From: Saccharothrix carnea
Lineage (GTDB): Bacteria; Actinomycetota; Actinomycetes; Mycobacteriales; Pseudonocardiaceae
NCBI RefSeq assembly: GCF_003014735.1
Contig: NZ_PYAX01000024.1
Location: 25,467-89,466, forward strand
Direction: 5' to 3'
DNA: 64,000 nucleotides
The translations under genes and the position numbers were made by a program. The notes beneath the pieces were generated by a model that made no database searches, had not been told where the DNA came from, and saw only the letters and a list, made by a program, of their open reading frames with translations. The number at the start of each line of letters is the position of its first letter. The first letter of the stretch is position 1. Positions 26,642 to 35,116 of the stretch are shown here, piece after piece.

Positions 26642-28039
26642 ATGGAGTTGTCGCGTCGCGGCTTTCTCAGCGGCGTGGTCGGCGGGGTCGCCGCCGGCGT
26701 GCTGGCCTCTTCACCGCAAGCGCACGGTGACGATTCGACGGAATCACGCGGTTATGACGCGATCGTGGTGGGCGCCGGCTTCGCCGGGGTCACGGCGGCC
26801 CGTGAACTCCGCGCCGCGGGCCTGCGGGTGCTCGTGCTGGAGGCGCGCCCGCGCGTGGGCGGCAAGGCGTTCAGCCAGACCTTCGCCGGGAAGACGATCG
26901 ACCTCGGCGCCTCGTGGTTCTCGCCGCACCACCCGCTGGTGACCGCGGAACTGCGCCGTTACGGGATCGACCTCGTGCCGGAGGGCGTATTCCCGGAAAA
27001 GGTGCTGATGCCCACGGTCGACGGCGTCGCGCAGTTCGACCCGCAAACGGCGTTCGCCCACTTCGACCACCTGCTCGGGGTGTTCTTCGAAGGCACCCGG
27101 GACTACTACCCGGACCCCTACCGGCCGCTGGCCGCCGGTGAGGTGATCCGCAGGCTCGACCAGCTGACGCTGCGCGAACGACTGGACCAGCTGCCCGTGT
27201 CCGAGCAGGACAAGCTCTGGCTGAGCAACGTCACGTCGACCTACGCGGGCGGTGACAGCAGCCGCGGCGCGTTCACCCCGATGGCGCAGTGGTGGGCCGC
27301 GGCCGGGCACGACGCGGCCGGGTGGAACACGTTCATCGGGCAGGCGCCCGTGGGCGGTGTCGGCAACTTCCTGCAGCGGATGCTGGACGACGCGCGCGCC
27401 GAGGTCCGGCTCAGCAACCCCGTCACGAGGGTGGTCGACGCCGGTGACCACGTGCGGGTCACCACCCGCAGCGGACGGGTCTTCTCGGCGAAGACGGTGG
27501 TCGTGGCCGTGCCGCCGAACATCTGGAAGAAGATCGACTTCTCCCCCGGGCTGCCCGCGGTGCACGTCGACGCCGCCGCACGGCAGCTCAACGTCCCGTA
27601 CAGCGCGAAGTTCTGGCTGCGCACCCGCGGTGACATCGGCTCCCTGTCCGCCAGCGCGGCCGAGGGCTACCCGGTCAACTCGCTGTTCACCTACCACCAG
27701 CTGGACGACGGCGACCAGCTGATGATCGGCTTCAGCCAGGACGACACGTTCAACGTCTACGACCGGGCACAGCTTCAGGAGGCCGTCAGCCTGTTCGGGC
27801 CGATCGAGGTGCTCGACGTCCGGGCGGTGGACTGGGGACGCGACGAGTTCTCCCTGGGCGGCTGGGCGTACCGGCGTCCCGGCCAGCTCTTCGCGCACCT
27901 GCCCGGGATCCAGCAGCCGCACGGGCGCATGACGTTCGCCAACGAAGGGCTCTCCACTTCGTGGGGCGGGTTCGTCGAGGGCGCGATCGAAAGCGGGTTC
28001 AGGGCCGCGGAACAGGCCCTCGACCGGGTGCGCGCGTAA
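26642..28039 (+). CDS. Flavin amine oxidase 2 with Tat signal peptide
   Basis: A 465-residue flavin amine oxidase, paralogue of the 10447 protein. It differs by a clear twin-arginine signal: MELSRRGFLSGVVGGVAAGVL with SRRGFL at residues 4-9, then a hydrophobic stretch and a likely cleavage site around ASSPQAHG. The FAD motif VVGAGFAGVTAARELRAAG, RVGGKAFSQTF, LGASWFSPHHP and the C-terminal GGFVEGAIESGFRAAEQAL are all present, so it looks active. Tat export would place a folded, FAD-loaded oxidase outside the membrane. The ATG at 26642 is preferred over the GTG at 26636 since GAGGAG ends six bases before it. It leads the ten-gene operon. Confidence 0.88.
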   Translation: MELSRRGFLSGVVGGVAAGVLASSPQAHGDDSTESRGYDAIVVGAGFAGVTAARELRAAGLRVLVLEARPRVGGKAFSQTFAGKTIDLGASWFSPHHPLVTAELRRYGIDLVPEGVFPEKVLMPTVDGVAQFDPQTAFAHFDHLLGVFFEGTRDYYPDPYRPLAAGEVIRRLDQLTLRERLDQLPVSEQDKLWLSNVTSTYAGGDSSRGAFTPMAQWWAAAGHDAAGWNTFIGQAPVGGVGNFLQRMLDDARAEVRLSNPVTRVVDAGDHVRVTTRSGRVFSAKTVVVAVPPNIWKKIDFSPGLPAVHVDAAARQLNVPYSAKFWLRTRGDIGSLSASAAEGYPVNSLFTYHQLDDGDQLMIGFSQDDTFNVYDRAQLQEAVSLFGPIEVLDVRAVDWGRDEFSLGGWAYRRPGQLFAHLPGIQQPHGRMTFANEGLSTSWGGFVEGAIESGFRAAEQALDRVRA

Positions 28040-28078
28040 GCACGAATCGACTCGCGGTTCCCCCCGGGGATGTGAGAC

Positions 28079-28693
28079 ATGTTCCAAGTGCTGCTCGGCC
28101 CGGACGGCGCGGGCAAATCCTCCGCCCTGGCGGAATTGCGGACGAGCCTGCCCCACTGGCGGGCGGTGTCCACGGATGACGAGTTCCTCGGCGCCGGGCA
28201 CGCGCTGATCGGCCGGCTCCGGCGGCACGTCGTGCGCGACGTGCTGCCGGGGCTCGGCGACGCGTATTCCGCCGAATTCCTCGCCAGCGTCCTGCAAACC
28301 GCCGTCGTGCACCTGCGCGACGAGGTCCTGCGGGCCGGTGACACGCCGTTGTTGGTGGATTCCTACTACTACAAGATCCTCGCGAAGTGCCGCCTCGCCG
28401 GAATCGACGAACACCCGCTGTACGAGTGGTGGAGGTCTTTCCCGCAGCCCGGCGGAGTGATCTACCTCGACGTGTCACCGGAAACGGCGTGGCGGCGGTC
28501 GGGGCACGGCACGCGGTTGAACCCGCTCGAGCACTTCGGCGACCACCCGGGTTGGCCGGGGTTCGAGCGCTACCAGAAAGGTCTCGGGAAGTTGATGCTG
28601 GAGGAGGTGGGTCACCTGCCGGTGACCGTGATCGCCGAACAACCCGACGTGGCGCGGACCGCGGCGGCGGTGGCCGAGGTGCTCGACCGGTGA
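28079..28693 (+). CDS. P-loop kinase, thymidylate-kinase-like
   Basis: A 204-residue P-loop NTPase. GPDGAGKSS at residues 7-15 is the Walker A motif in the form used by thymidylate kinases and related (deoxy)nucleoside or small-molecule kinases. VDSYYYKILAK in the middle and IYLDVSPETAWRRSG later match the LID/base-binding order of that family, but the DRY/DR[YF] motif is altered (DSY). A housekeeping dTMP kinase would not sit in a biosynthetic operon, so it may phosphorylate a pathway intermediate. It follows the amine oxidase by 39 bp and its TGA overlaps the GH3 start (GTGA). Confidence 0.75.
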   Translation: MFQVLLGPDGAGKSSALAELRTSLPHWRAVSTDDEFLGAGHALIGRLRRHVVRDVLPGLGDAYSAEFLASVLQTAVVHLRDEVLRAGDTPLLVDSYYYKILAKCRLAGIDEHPLYEWWRSFPQPGGVIYLDVSPETAWRRSGHGTRLNPLEHFGDHPGWPGFERYQKGLGKLMLEEVGHLPVTVIAEQPDVARTAAAVAEVLDR

Positions 28694-30369
28694 CGGGCGA
28701 CGAGAGCTGGGCTTCGCCGGGGCACGCCGACCGGTACCGCGCCAGGGTGCTCGCCGAGCGCGACCGGCTGGCCGCGGACCTCGACCACCTGGCCGCCCGG
28801 CAGCACGCGGTGCTCGCCGACTTCCTGGAGTTCAACGCGGGCACCGAGTTCGGGAGGCGGCACGGGTTCGACCGCATCGGCGACGTCGACGCCTACCGGC
28901 GGGCCGTGCCGGTCCAGGACTACCGGGCCATCGCGCCGATGATCGACCGCATGGCGGCCGGTGAGACCGGGGTGCTGTCCGCCGACCCGCCGGTCGTGTA
29001 CTTCACCAGCAGCGGCAGCACCGGCGCGCACAAGAAGATCCCGGTCACCCGGCGGTTCATGCGCACCACCTTCTTCCCGTTCTACTACGCGGCCTGGGCG
29101 CCGTTGATCGAGAGCTTCCCGGACGTGGCGCACCGGCCGGACGCGGTGCTCAACCTCAAGCACGACCCGCTGTCCGCGCCGCCCGTCACGGCGGGCGGCT
29201 ACCCGCACGTCGGCGCCAGCCAGGTCGACTTCGGCACGACGTTCGGCGAACCCCTCTCGGCGGAGCTCGGCACCGCGGCGCCCTGGTCCACCCTGCCGGT
29301 CGACGTCGCGCCGGACGACCACCTGGAGAAGACCTACCTGCGGCTGCGGCTGGCGGTGCAGCACGACGTGCGCGCCGTGATCGGCATCAACCCGGCGATG
29401 CTCGCGGCGGTCCCCTACCAGCTGAACCTGTGGTGGGAGCGGATCGTCAAGGAGGTGCGCGACGGCACGCTCGGCGGTGTCGCGCTCCTCGACCCGGATC
29501 CCGCGCGGGCCGCCGAACTGGAGCAGCTGGCCGACTACTTCGGCGCCGTGCGGCCGGCTCACGTGTGGCCTCGGATGCGGGCCCTGTTCGGCTGGACGAC
29601 CGGGATCGCCTCGCTGTACCTGCCCGCGTTGCGCGAGGAGTTCGGCGTCGGCGTGGCGGCGCTGCCCGCGCCGGTGGCCGCCTCGGAAGGGCCGGTGGCG
29701 GTGCCGCTGGACCGGCACGGCGCCGCGGGAAGCCTGGTCGCGTCGGCCGCGCTGTACGAGTTCGTGCCCGCCGAGACCGACCTCGCACCGGACGTGGACA
29801 CCCTGCTGCCGCACGAGCTGGAGCAGGGCCGGGAGTACCACGCGATCTTCAGCCACGTCGGTGGCCTGTACCGGTACGCGGTCGGCGACGTGGTGCGGGT
29901 CGTGGACATGGTCGGCGGTACGCCGCGCGTGGCGTACGCGGGCCGTGCCACGCGGTCCGACGTGGCCGGTGAGCGGTTGCGCGAGTCTCAGGTCGTCCGG
30001 GCGGTGGCCGCGGCGCTGGCGAGCGGGGGCCTCGGGCTGCGCAACGTGGCGTGCCGGGTGGACCGGGACGGTGCGACGCCGAGGTACCTGTTCGCGGTGG
30101 CGCCGGTCGGCTCGTGGCTGGAGGGCGAGGTCGGCCGCTTCGCGGACGCGCTCGACGCGGCCCTCGCCCGGGAGTCCGCCGGTTACCGGGCGGCACGGGC
30201 GGAGCGGCGCCTGTCCCCGCCCGCGGTGCGGCTGCTCGGGCCGGACGCCTTTCACCGCGACTGGCACGCGGCGGTGGCCGACGGCGTCCGCCCGACCCAG
30301 GTGAAGGACCGCCTGTTCTGGCAGGACGACGACCGCTGGCGGCGCCTGACCGGCCCGACCAGCGCCTGA
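28690..30369 (+). CDS. GH3-family acyl-adenylating amide ligase
   Basis: A 559-residue protein of the GH3 (auxin-responsive JAR1-type) superfamily of ANL-like enzymes. Motif I is seen as FTSSGSTGAHKK near residues 104-115, the middle contains the PHVWPRMRALFGW segment and YLPALREEFG, and the hinge/C-terminal lobe has GGLYRYAVGDVVRV followed by YAGRATRSDVAGERLRE. Known GH3 enzymes activate a carboxylate with ATP and join it to an amino acid amine. In bacteria they are uncommon and found mostly in secondary metabolism. The GTG start overlaps the kinase stop. Joining an acid-bearing unit to an amine made by the aminotransferases is the simplest reading, as inference. Confidence 0.85.
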   Translation: MTGDESWASPGHADRYRARVLAERDRLAADLDHLAARQHAVLADFLEFNAGTEFGRRHGFDRIGDVDAYRRAVPVQDYRAIAPMIDRMAAGETGVLSADPPVVYFTSSGSTGAHKKIPVTRRFMRTTFFPFYYAAWAPLIESFPDVAHRPDAVLNLKHDPLSAPPVTAGGYPHVGASQVDFGTTFGEPLSAELGTAAPWSTLPVDVAPDDHLEKTYLRLRLAVQHDVRAVIGINPAMLAAVPYQLNLWWERIVKEVRDGTLGGVALLDPDPARAAELEQLADYFGAVRPAHVWPRMRALFGWTTGIASLYLPALREEFGVGVAALPAPVAASEGPVAVPLDRHGAAGSLVASAALYEFVPAETDLAPDVDTLLPHELEQGREYHAIFSHVGGLYRYAVGDVVRVVDMVGGTPRVAYAGRATRSDVAGERLRESQVVRAVAAALASGGLGLRNVACRVDRDGATPRYLFAVAPVGSWLEGEVGRFADALDAALARESAGYRAARAERRLSPPAVRLLGPDAFHRDWHAAVADGVRPTQVKDRLFWQDDDRWRRLTGPTSA

Positions 30370-30382
30370 CGAGGGAGCGGAC

Positions 30383-31240
30383 ATGTCCGACCTGTTGAAC
30401 TCGGTGGAGCGCACGGCGCTGCTGACCGCCGCCCTGCGCGCGGCCGAGACCCGCCGCCCGGACCGGCTCTACCAGGACCCGTACGCCGAACGGCTCGCCG
30501 GCGACATCGGCCCGGAGCTGCTGGCCGAGGTGCGGGCCGCGACGTTCCCGGTCGACCGGCAGCGCACGTTGCCCAGCACACCGGACTACAACGCCATCCG
30601 CACGCGGTTCTTCGACGACCTGCTGCGCGACGCCGCCGACAACGAGGGCACGACGCAGGTCGTGCTGGCACCGGCGGGCATGGACTCGCGGGCCTACCGG
30701 ATGTCGTGGCCCGACCGGGTCCGCTACTTCGAGGTCGACCGGCCCGCCGTGCTCGACTTCAAGGCGGAGCGGCTGGCGGGCGTCGCGCCGAACGTCGACC
30801 ACCGCACCGTCGCCGTCGACCTGACCGCGCCGGACTGGGAGGACGACCTGGTCGCCGCGGGCTACGACCCGTCCCGGCCGTCCACGTGGCTGCTCGAAGG
30901 CCTGCTCTACTACATCCCGGAGGCGGACGCGCGCCGCGTGCTGGCGCGCGTCGCCGCGATCACCGCGCCGGGCAGCCGCATCGCCGCCGACCTGGTCAAC
31001 GCCGCCGCGCTGACCCTGCCGAACATGCGCGGCCTGCTGGACGTGTTCGCGGGCTGGGGCTGCCCGTGGCTGTTCGGCAGCGACGAGCCGGAGGCGTTGT
31101 TCGCCGAGCACGGTTTCGACGTGGTGGCGTCGCAGCCCGGTGAGCCGGGCGCGGACTTCGGCCGCTGGCCCGACCCCGTCCCGGCCCGCGAGGTGCGGGA
31201 CGTGCGCCGGGTGTTCTTCATCGACGGGCGCCGGCGGTGA
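30383..31240 (+). CDS. SAM-dependent methyltransferase, leucine carboxyl methyltransferase-like
   Basis: A 285-residue class I methyltransferase of the LCM/PPM-like group common in actinobacteria. The N-terminus has TALLTAALRAAETRRPDRLYQDPYAERL, typical of the group, then a SAM-binding segment VVLAPAGMDSRAYRMSWP in which the usual G-A-G-x-D appears as P-A-G-M-D. The acidic loop FEVDRP and WLLEGLLYYI are also typical. These enzymes methylate carboxylates or hydroxyls, and relatives act on polyketides. ATG at 30383 follows GAGGGAGCGGAC, 13 bases after the ligase stop. Its TGA overlaps the start of the FAD monooxygenase. Confidence 0.85.
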   Translation: MSDLLNSVERTALLTAALRAAETRRPDRLYQDPYAERLAGDIGPELLAEVRAATFPVDRQRTLPSTPDYNAIRTRFFDDLLRDAADNEGTTQVVLAPAGMDSRAYRMSWPDRVRYFEVDRPAVLDFKAERLAGVAPNVDHRTVAVDLTAPDWEDDLVAAGYDPSRPSTWLLEGLLYYIPEADARRVLARVAAITAPGSRIAADLVNAAALTLPNMRGLLDVFAGWGCPWLFGSDEPEALFAEHGFDVVASQPGEPGADFGRWPDPVPAREVRDVRRVFFIDGRRR

Positions 31241-32658
31241 GCACGCCCGCGGTCGTCGTCGGTGGCAGCACCGCGGGTCTGGCCACCGCGCTGGCGCTGG
31301 CCCGGCGCGGCTGCCCGGTGCGGGTCCTGGAACGCGCCGCGCCGCCACCGCGTGGTCCGGTCGCCGAGGCCGTCGAGTGGTGGGGCCGGCCGACCGTGCC
31401 GCAGAGCGGTCACTCGCACGTGCTGACGTCGCTGGGTGTGCGGGTGCTGCGCCGGCACGCGCCCGACGTGCTCGACGCGGCGCTGGAGGAAGGCGCGGTG
31501 CTGCTCGACCTGGCCACGGCGGCGCCACCGGGCCCACCCGACCCGGCCGAGGACGAACTGGTCGCGCTCGCCGTGCGCCGCCCGGTGCTGGACCTGGTGC
31601 TCCGGCGTGCCGTCCAGGCCCTGCCCGCGGTGACGATCAGCTGGGGCACGACGGTCCGCGGGGTGGTGTCGGACTCCGCGGGCAGCCACGTGTCGGCGGT
31701 GGTGACCGACCGGGGCGAGCACGTGCCGGCGCGGTTCGTGGTGGACGCCACCGGCCGCAAGGCGCTGTCGCGGTCCTGGCTAGCCGACGCCGGTGTGGCG
31801 GTCCCCGAGGACGTGACCAGCCCGACCGGGATCCGGTGCTTCACCCGCTTCTACCGGTTGCGCGAGCCCGGGGCACTGCCCGGTCCGCTCAACCGGGGCA
31901 ACGCGGCGGGCGGCATCTGGGACCACTACGCGGCGATCGTGCACCTGGCGGACGACGGCGTCTTCGCGATCACGGTCGGCACGCCGTCCGACGACCGCGC
32001 CACGGCCGTCCTGCGCCGACCCGAGGCGTTCACCACCGCGGCCCGGCTGACACCGCACGTGGCGGCGTGGGCGGCTGACGAGGTCGCGACACCGCTGACC
32101 CCGGTCCGGGTGATCGCGACACCGCCGAACGCGCTGCGCGGCACGCTCGCACCGGGCGGTCGGCCGGTGGGCGGGCTGTTCCCGGTCGGTGACGCCGCCT
32201 GCGTGACCGACCCGCTCTACGGGCGCGGCCTGTCGCTGGCCCTGCGGCACGCGTTCCTGCTCGCCGAGCTGCTCGACACCGACGCGGACCCCGACCAGGC
32301 CGAACGGGCCAGGAGCGCGGCCGAGAGCCTGTACCGGCCGTGGTTCGCGCAGTCGGTCTACGACGGTGCGGCACGGCGCGAGCTGTGGCGTGCCGCGGTC
32401 GAGGGCACGGCGCCGCGGGTGCCGCCACCACCGGCCGGACGGCCCGCGCTCGCCGCAGTCGCCCGTGCCGCGGCCACCGACCGGACCGCGTGGCGCGGGT
32501 TGACCCGGATGCTGATGAGCCTCGCCCCGCCCGAGGAGGTCTTCGACGACCCTGACTTCCGCGACCGGGTGCGGTCCGCCCCGGACTCCCCCGCCGGCGC
32601 CCGACCGCCGACCCGGGCGGAGCTGCTGTGGGCCCTCGGCGCCGCGGAGGCGGCATGA
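31237..32658 (+). CDS. FAD-dependent monooxygenase (PHBH-like)
   Basis: A 473-residue class A-type flavoprotein. The N-terminal dinucleotide fold reads VVVGGSTAGLATALALARRG, with the first Gly of GxGxxG shifted to GGSTAG, followed by VRVLER. A DATGR motif lies near residue 168, and PVGDAACVTDPLYGRGLSLAL near 310 is the second FAD motif, as in tryptophan-halogenase-neighbour and geranylgeranyl-reductase-like proteins. No Lys of flavin halogenases was noticed. It likely hydroxylates or dehydrogenates an aromatic or amino-bearing intermediate. The GTG start and the following ATG both overlap neighbouring stops by four bases. Confidence 0.85.
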   Translation: MSTPAVVVGGSTAGLATALALARRGCPVRVLERAAPPPRGPVAEAVEWWGRPTVPQSGHSHVLTSLGVRVLRRHAPDVLDAALEEGAVLLDLATAAPPGPPDPAEDELVALAVRRPVLDLVLRRAVQALPAVTISWGTTVRGVVSDSAGSHVSAVVTDRGEHVPARFVVDATGRKALSRSWLADAGVAVPEDVTSPTGIRCFTRFYRLREPGALPGPLNRGNAAGGIWDHYAAIVHLADDGVFAITVGTPSDDRATAVLRRPEAFTTAARLTPHVAAWAADEVATPLTPVRVIATPPNALRGTLAPGGRPVGGLFPVGDAACVTDPLYGRGLSLALRHAFLLAELLDTDADPDQAERARSAAESLYRPWFAQSVYDGAARRELWRAAVEGTAPRVPPPPAGRPALAAVARAAATDRTAWRGLTRMLMSLAPPEEVFDDPDFRDRVRSAPDSPAGARPPTRAELLWALGAAEAA

Positions 32659-33791
32659 CGGCGTCGCCCCGCCGGAAGGTGTTGCTGGCGCCGGTCACGG
32701 TCACCCCGGCCAAGCCGTTGACCCCGAGCCACCTCAAAGGTCTGCTGTGGACGGACGTGATGTTCCGGGCCACGGCGCGGCTGGCCGACGTGACCTACCG
32801 GTACAGCCACACCGCCTACCACCTGACCGAGCAGACGCTGGGCTTCTGGGAGTACCTCGACCGCACCCGCGGCGACGTCGACTACAGCGGGATGTCCGAA
32901 GAGGACGTCGGCGAGCTGTACGTGCGCTTCCGCGCCGAGGGCGGCACCCCGACCGCCGCGGCCCTGCGGCCCTACGCCGAGAGCGCCGAGGCGGGCTGGG
33001 TGCACCCCGCGAGCGAGCGCGTGCTGCGGCGGTGGCTGGACCACTACGCGGACCTGGGGCTGCACGAACCCGGCCTGCTCGCGCACCAGCCGCCCGAGCT
33101 GGGCCTGGAGGAGATGGTCGCGGCGCTGGTCGAGCGGGGTCTCGGCCTAGACCAGCGCGACGTCGGCGGCCCGGTGTTCCTCGACGCCACCCGGTTCGGC
33201 CTGCCGCTGCGGCAGATCGTCTCGCCGGACGGCCGGCCGAACTACCTGGCCTGCGCGCTGCGCGACCTGCTCCCGCTCGCGCCGCGCCACGACGAGGTCG
33301 TGCTGCTGTACGACAGCGAGCTGGACCCGGACTACCAGCTGCTGCAACGGGTGCTGGCCGACGACGGCACGGTGGTGCACCGCGTGCCGCTCGGCCGGGT
33401 GCCGATCGACGGGAAGATCACCTCGGCGCGGCACGGCGGCTGGCACGACCACACCGTGGGCACGATCCTGCGGTCGATCCGCGACACGCACGAACCGCGG
33501 GCACGCCACCTCGGCCTGCGGCTGTACTTCATCGCGGTGCTCGGGCCGGGGCAGCAGGAGTCCTGGCGGCACGACCTGCTGCACCGGTGCCTCGACCGGG
33601 CCGAACGGCTGCTGGCCCGCACCACGGCCGGTCACCGCGACGAGCCGGCCGGTGAGTCGACTCCCGACCTGGCCCGTGAGCTGGCCCGGCACCGCCGCGA
33701 CCACACGCACGTCGACCCGTACCGGCTCACGTCCTCCCTGCTCGGCCGGCGAGCACCGGCCGGGGAACTGCTCACCGAGGTGTTCCTATGA
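32655..33791 (+). CDS. Unassigned protein, 378 residues
   Basis: I do not recognise this family. The protein starts MTASPRRKVLLAPVTVTPAKPL and has TPSHLKGLLWTDVMFRATARL near residues 23-43, a GGPVFLDATRFGLPLRQIV segment near 175-193, DEVVLLYDSELDPDYQLLQRVL near 217-238, and a striking ARHGGWHDHTVGTIL near 258-272. A helical Arg-rich tail follows. There is no signal peptide or membrane span. The early P-x-x-x-H-L-K-G followed by a TDVxxRA helix vaguely recalls HUP-fold class I synthetases, and RHGGWHDHT could be a metal or phosphate site, but both are guesses. It is translationally coupled on both sides (ATGA overlaps), so it must work with the FAD monooxygenase and the next small protein. Confidence 0.75.
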   Translation: MTASPRRKVLLAPVTVTPAKPLTPSHLKGLLWTDVMFRATARLADVTYRYSHTAYHLTEQTLGFWEYLDRTRGDVDYSGMSEEDVGELYVRFRAEGGTPTAAALRPYAESAEAGWVHPASERVLRRWLDHYADLGLHEPGLLAHQPPELGLEEMVAALVERGLGLDQRDVGGPVFLDATRFGLPLRQIVSPDGRPNYLACALRDLLPLAPRHDEVVLLYDSELDPDYQLLQRVLADDGTVVHRVPLGRVPIDGKITSARHGGWHDHTVGTILRSIRDTHEPRARHLGLRLYFIAVLGPGQQESWRHDLLHRCLDRAERLLARTTAGHRDEPAGESTPDLARELARHRRDHTHVDPYRLTSSLLGRRAPAGELLTEVFL

Positions 33792-34492
33792 CACTCACAC
33801 CCGAGCTCCTCCGCTCGGTCGCCGCCGCACGCCTGCGCGACACGCACCCGGAGCTGTCCGCGCACGTCGACTCGTCGACACCGCAGGCGCTGCGCGAACT
33901 GGCGCCGCGCGGTGACACCGTCGTGGTCACCGTGATCGGGCGGTTCTCGCTGCCGGACTGGGTGCGCGAGACGTGCCGGTTCGCGCTGTCCGTACCGGTG
34001 GAGCGCCGCGCGCCGTGGCTGCGGTCGTTCACCAGGACCGTCCACCTGTCCGGCCGACCGGACAACCTCCGCGACCGGTTCGCGTTCGACCACGTCGCGG
34101 CCGACGGTTCGGCGGCGTGGCTGGGTCCCGCCCCGGACGCGGACACCGCGACGTTGCGCAGGCTGCTCAAGACGTTCCGCGGCGGTCGGGAGCTGGGTGC
34201 CTGGTCTCCGGTCACCGTGGAGATACCCGGTGACGCGCCACGCCCGCCCGTCCACCGGGACCTGTACGTGGCGACCGCGAACGTGACCGTGGCCCGGACG
34301 TTGGTGCAGGTCAACCACCTGCTGGTCGAGTCGGTCCTGGACGGGCTGATCGGGCCGGGCGACCGGCTCACCCTGCGGGCGGTGCCCCGGCTGACCGGGC
34401 TGACGGTGCCGTTGGCCGCGTTGCGCGTCGACGCCGACAGCCACCGCCCGCACGAACTCCAGGCGTACGCCGCGTTGACCGAGGAGGCGTAA
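33788..34492 (+). CDS. Unassigned protein, 234 residues (possibly DUF6182-like)
   Basis: The function is not known. The sequence reads as a compact soluble protein with a helical start (LLRSVAAARLRDTHPEL), a central beta-rich part (TVVVTVIGRFSLPDW, RTVHLSGRPDNLRDRFAFDHVAADG), an FRGGRELGAWSPVTVEIP segment and a conserved-looking NVTVARTLVQVNHLLVESVL. I have a weak recollection of similar proteins filed as DUF6182 in actinomycete biosynthetic clusters; this should be treated as a hint only. Its ATG overlaps the preceding TGA, and its last codons contain GAGGAGG, which serves as ribosome site for the next gene directly after its TAA. Confidence 0.72.
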   Translation: MTLTPELLRSVAAARLRDTHPELSAHVDSSTPQALRELAPRGDTVVVTVIGRFSLPDWVRETCRFALSVPVERRAPWLRSFTRTVHLSGRPDNLRDRFAFDHVAADGSAAWLGPAPDADTATLRRLLKTFRGGRELGAWSPVTVEIPGDAPRPPVHRDLYVATANVTVARTLVQVNHLLVESVLDGLIGPGDRLTLRAVPRLTGLTVPLAALRVDADSHRPHELQAYAALTEEA

Positions 34493-35116
34493 GTGGCCCG
34501 ACCCGACCAGCGTGCCGCCGTTGTCGGCGTGCACGGTTCACGACACCTGGCCGAGCGCCTCATGGTCGCGGCGGGCCACGACCCGGGCGACTTCGAGTTC
34601 GGCCAGTACGACGTCACCGACCCGTTCCGCCTGCTCCGCGACGGCACGTTCGACCTCATGCTGATCAAGTACTCGCCGCGCGAGCCGGACATCGCCTACA
34701 GCCGACCGCTCATGTTCGACGGCCGCGCGGTGTTCGTCGGCGTGGACCACCCGTTGGCCGCCCTGGACAGCGTGTCGGTGGAGGACGTCGCCGACTACGA
34801 CGCCTTCGAGCGCCCCGGCACCTTTCCGCCGGACGTGTGGGACGAGGTGGTTCCGCCGCACACCCCCTCGGGCGTGCCGATCCGCCGGGTCCACCCGATG
34901 ACCACGATCGAGGCCATGGTGTCCATCCTCGCCACCACCAAGGCTGTCCACCTGTCGTTCCAGTCGCTCGACGCCGTGCTGCCGCGCGAGGTGCGGGTGG
35001 TGCCGGTGCGCGACCTCCCGGCCGCGCCCGTGCGGTTGGCGTTCCTGCGCGACCAGGCGCTGCGGCCGCAAGCGGCGGCCTTCGTCGCCGACGCGGAATC
35101 GGGCGTGACGCGGTGA
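34493..35116 (+). CDS. LysR-type effector-binding domain without DNA-binding part
   Basis: A 207-residue protein resembling the periplasmic-binding-protein-like substrate domain of LysR regulators: VVGVHGSRHLAERLM, LLRDGTFDLMLIKYSP, SRPLMFDGRAVFVGVDHPLA, TTIEAMVSILATTKAVHLSFQSL and PAAPVRLAFLRDQ follow in the order expected for that fold. The winged helix that normally occupies the first 90 residues is absent, and there is no room for it since the gene begins directly at the preceding stop. It can therefore bind a ligand but not DNA in the usual way. It may be a binding or carrier protein, or an enzyme evolved from that fold. GAGGAGG lies five bases before the GTG start. Confidence 0.72.
   Translation: MARPDQRAAVVGVHGSRHLAERLMVAAGHDPGDFEFGQYDVTDPFRLLRDGTFDLMLIKYSPREPDIAYSRPLMFDGRAVFVGVDHPLAALDSVSVEDVADYDAFERPGTFPPDVWDEVVPPHTPSGVPIRRVHPMTTIEAMVSILATTKAVHLSFQSLDAVLPREVRVVPVRDLPAAPVRLAFLRDQALRPQAAAFVADAESGVTR

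Noticed and set aside
31237..32658. FAD protein as a flavin-dependent halogenase
   Set aside because: The GxGxxG is atypical and no WxWxIP-type motif or active-site Lys pattern was seen.
32655..33791. Assignment of the 378-residue protein as a cysteinyl-tRNA-synthetase-like ligase
   Set aside because: Only a short HLKG...TDVMFRA stretch suggests it; no KMSKS or zinc motif was found, so no name was given.
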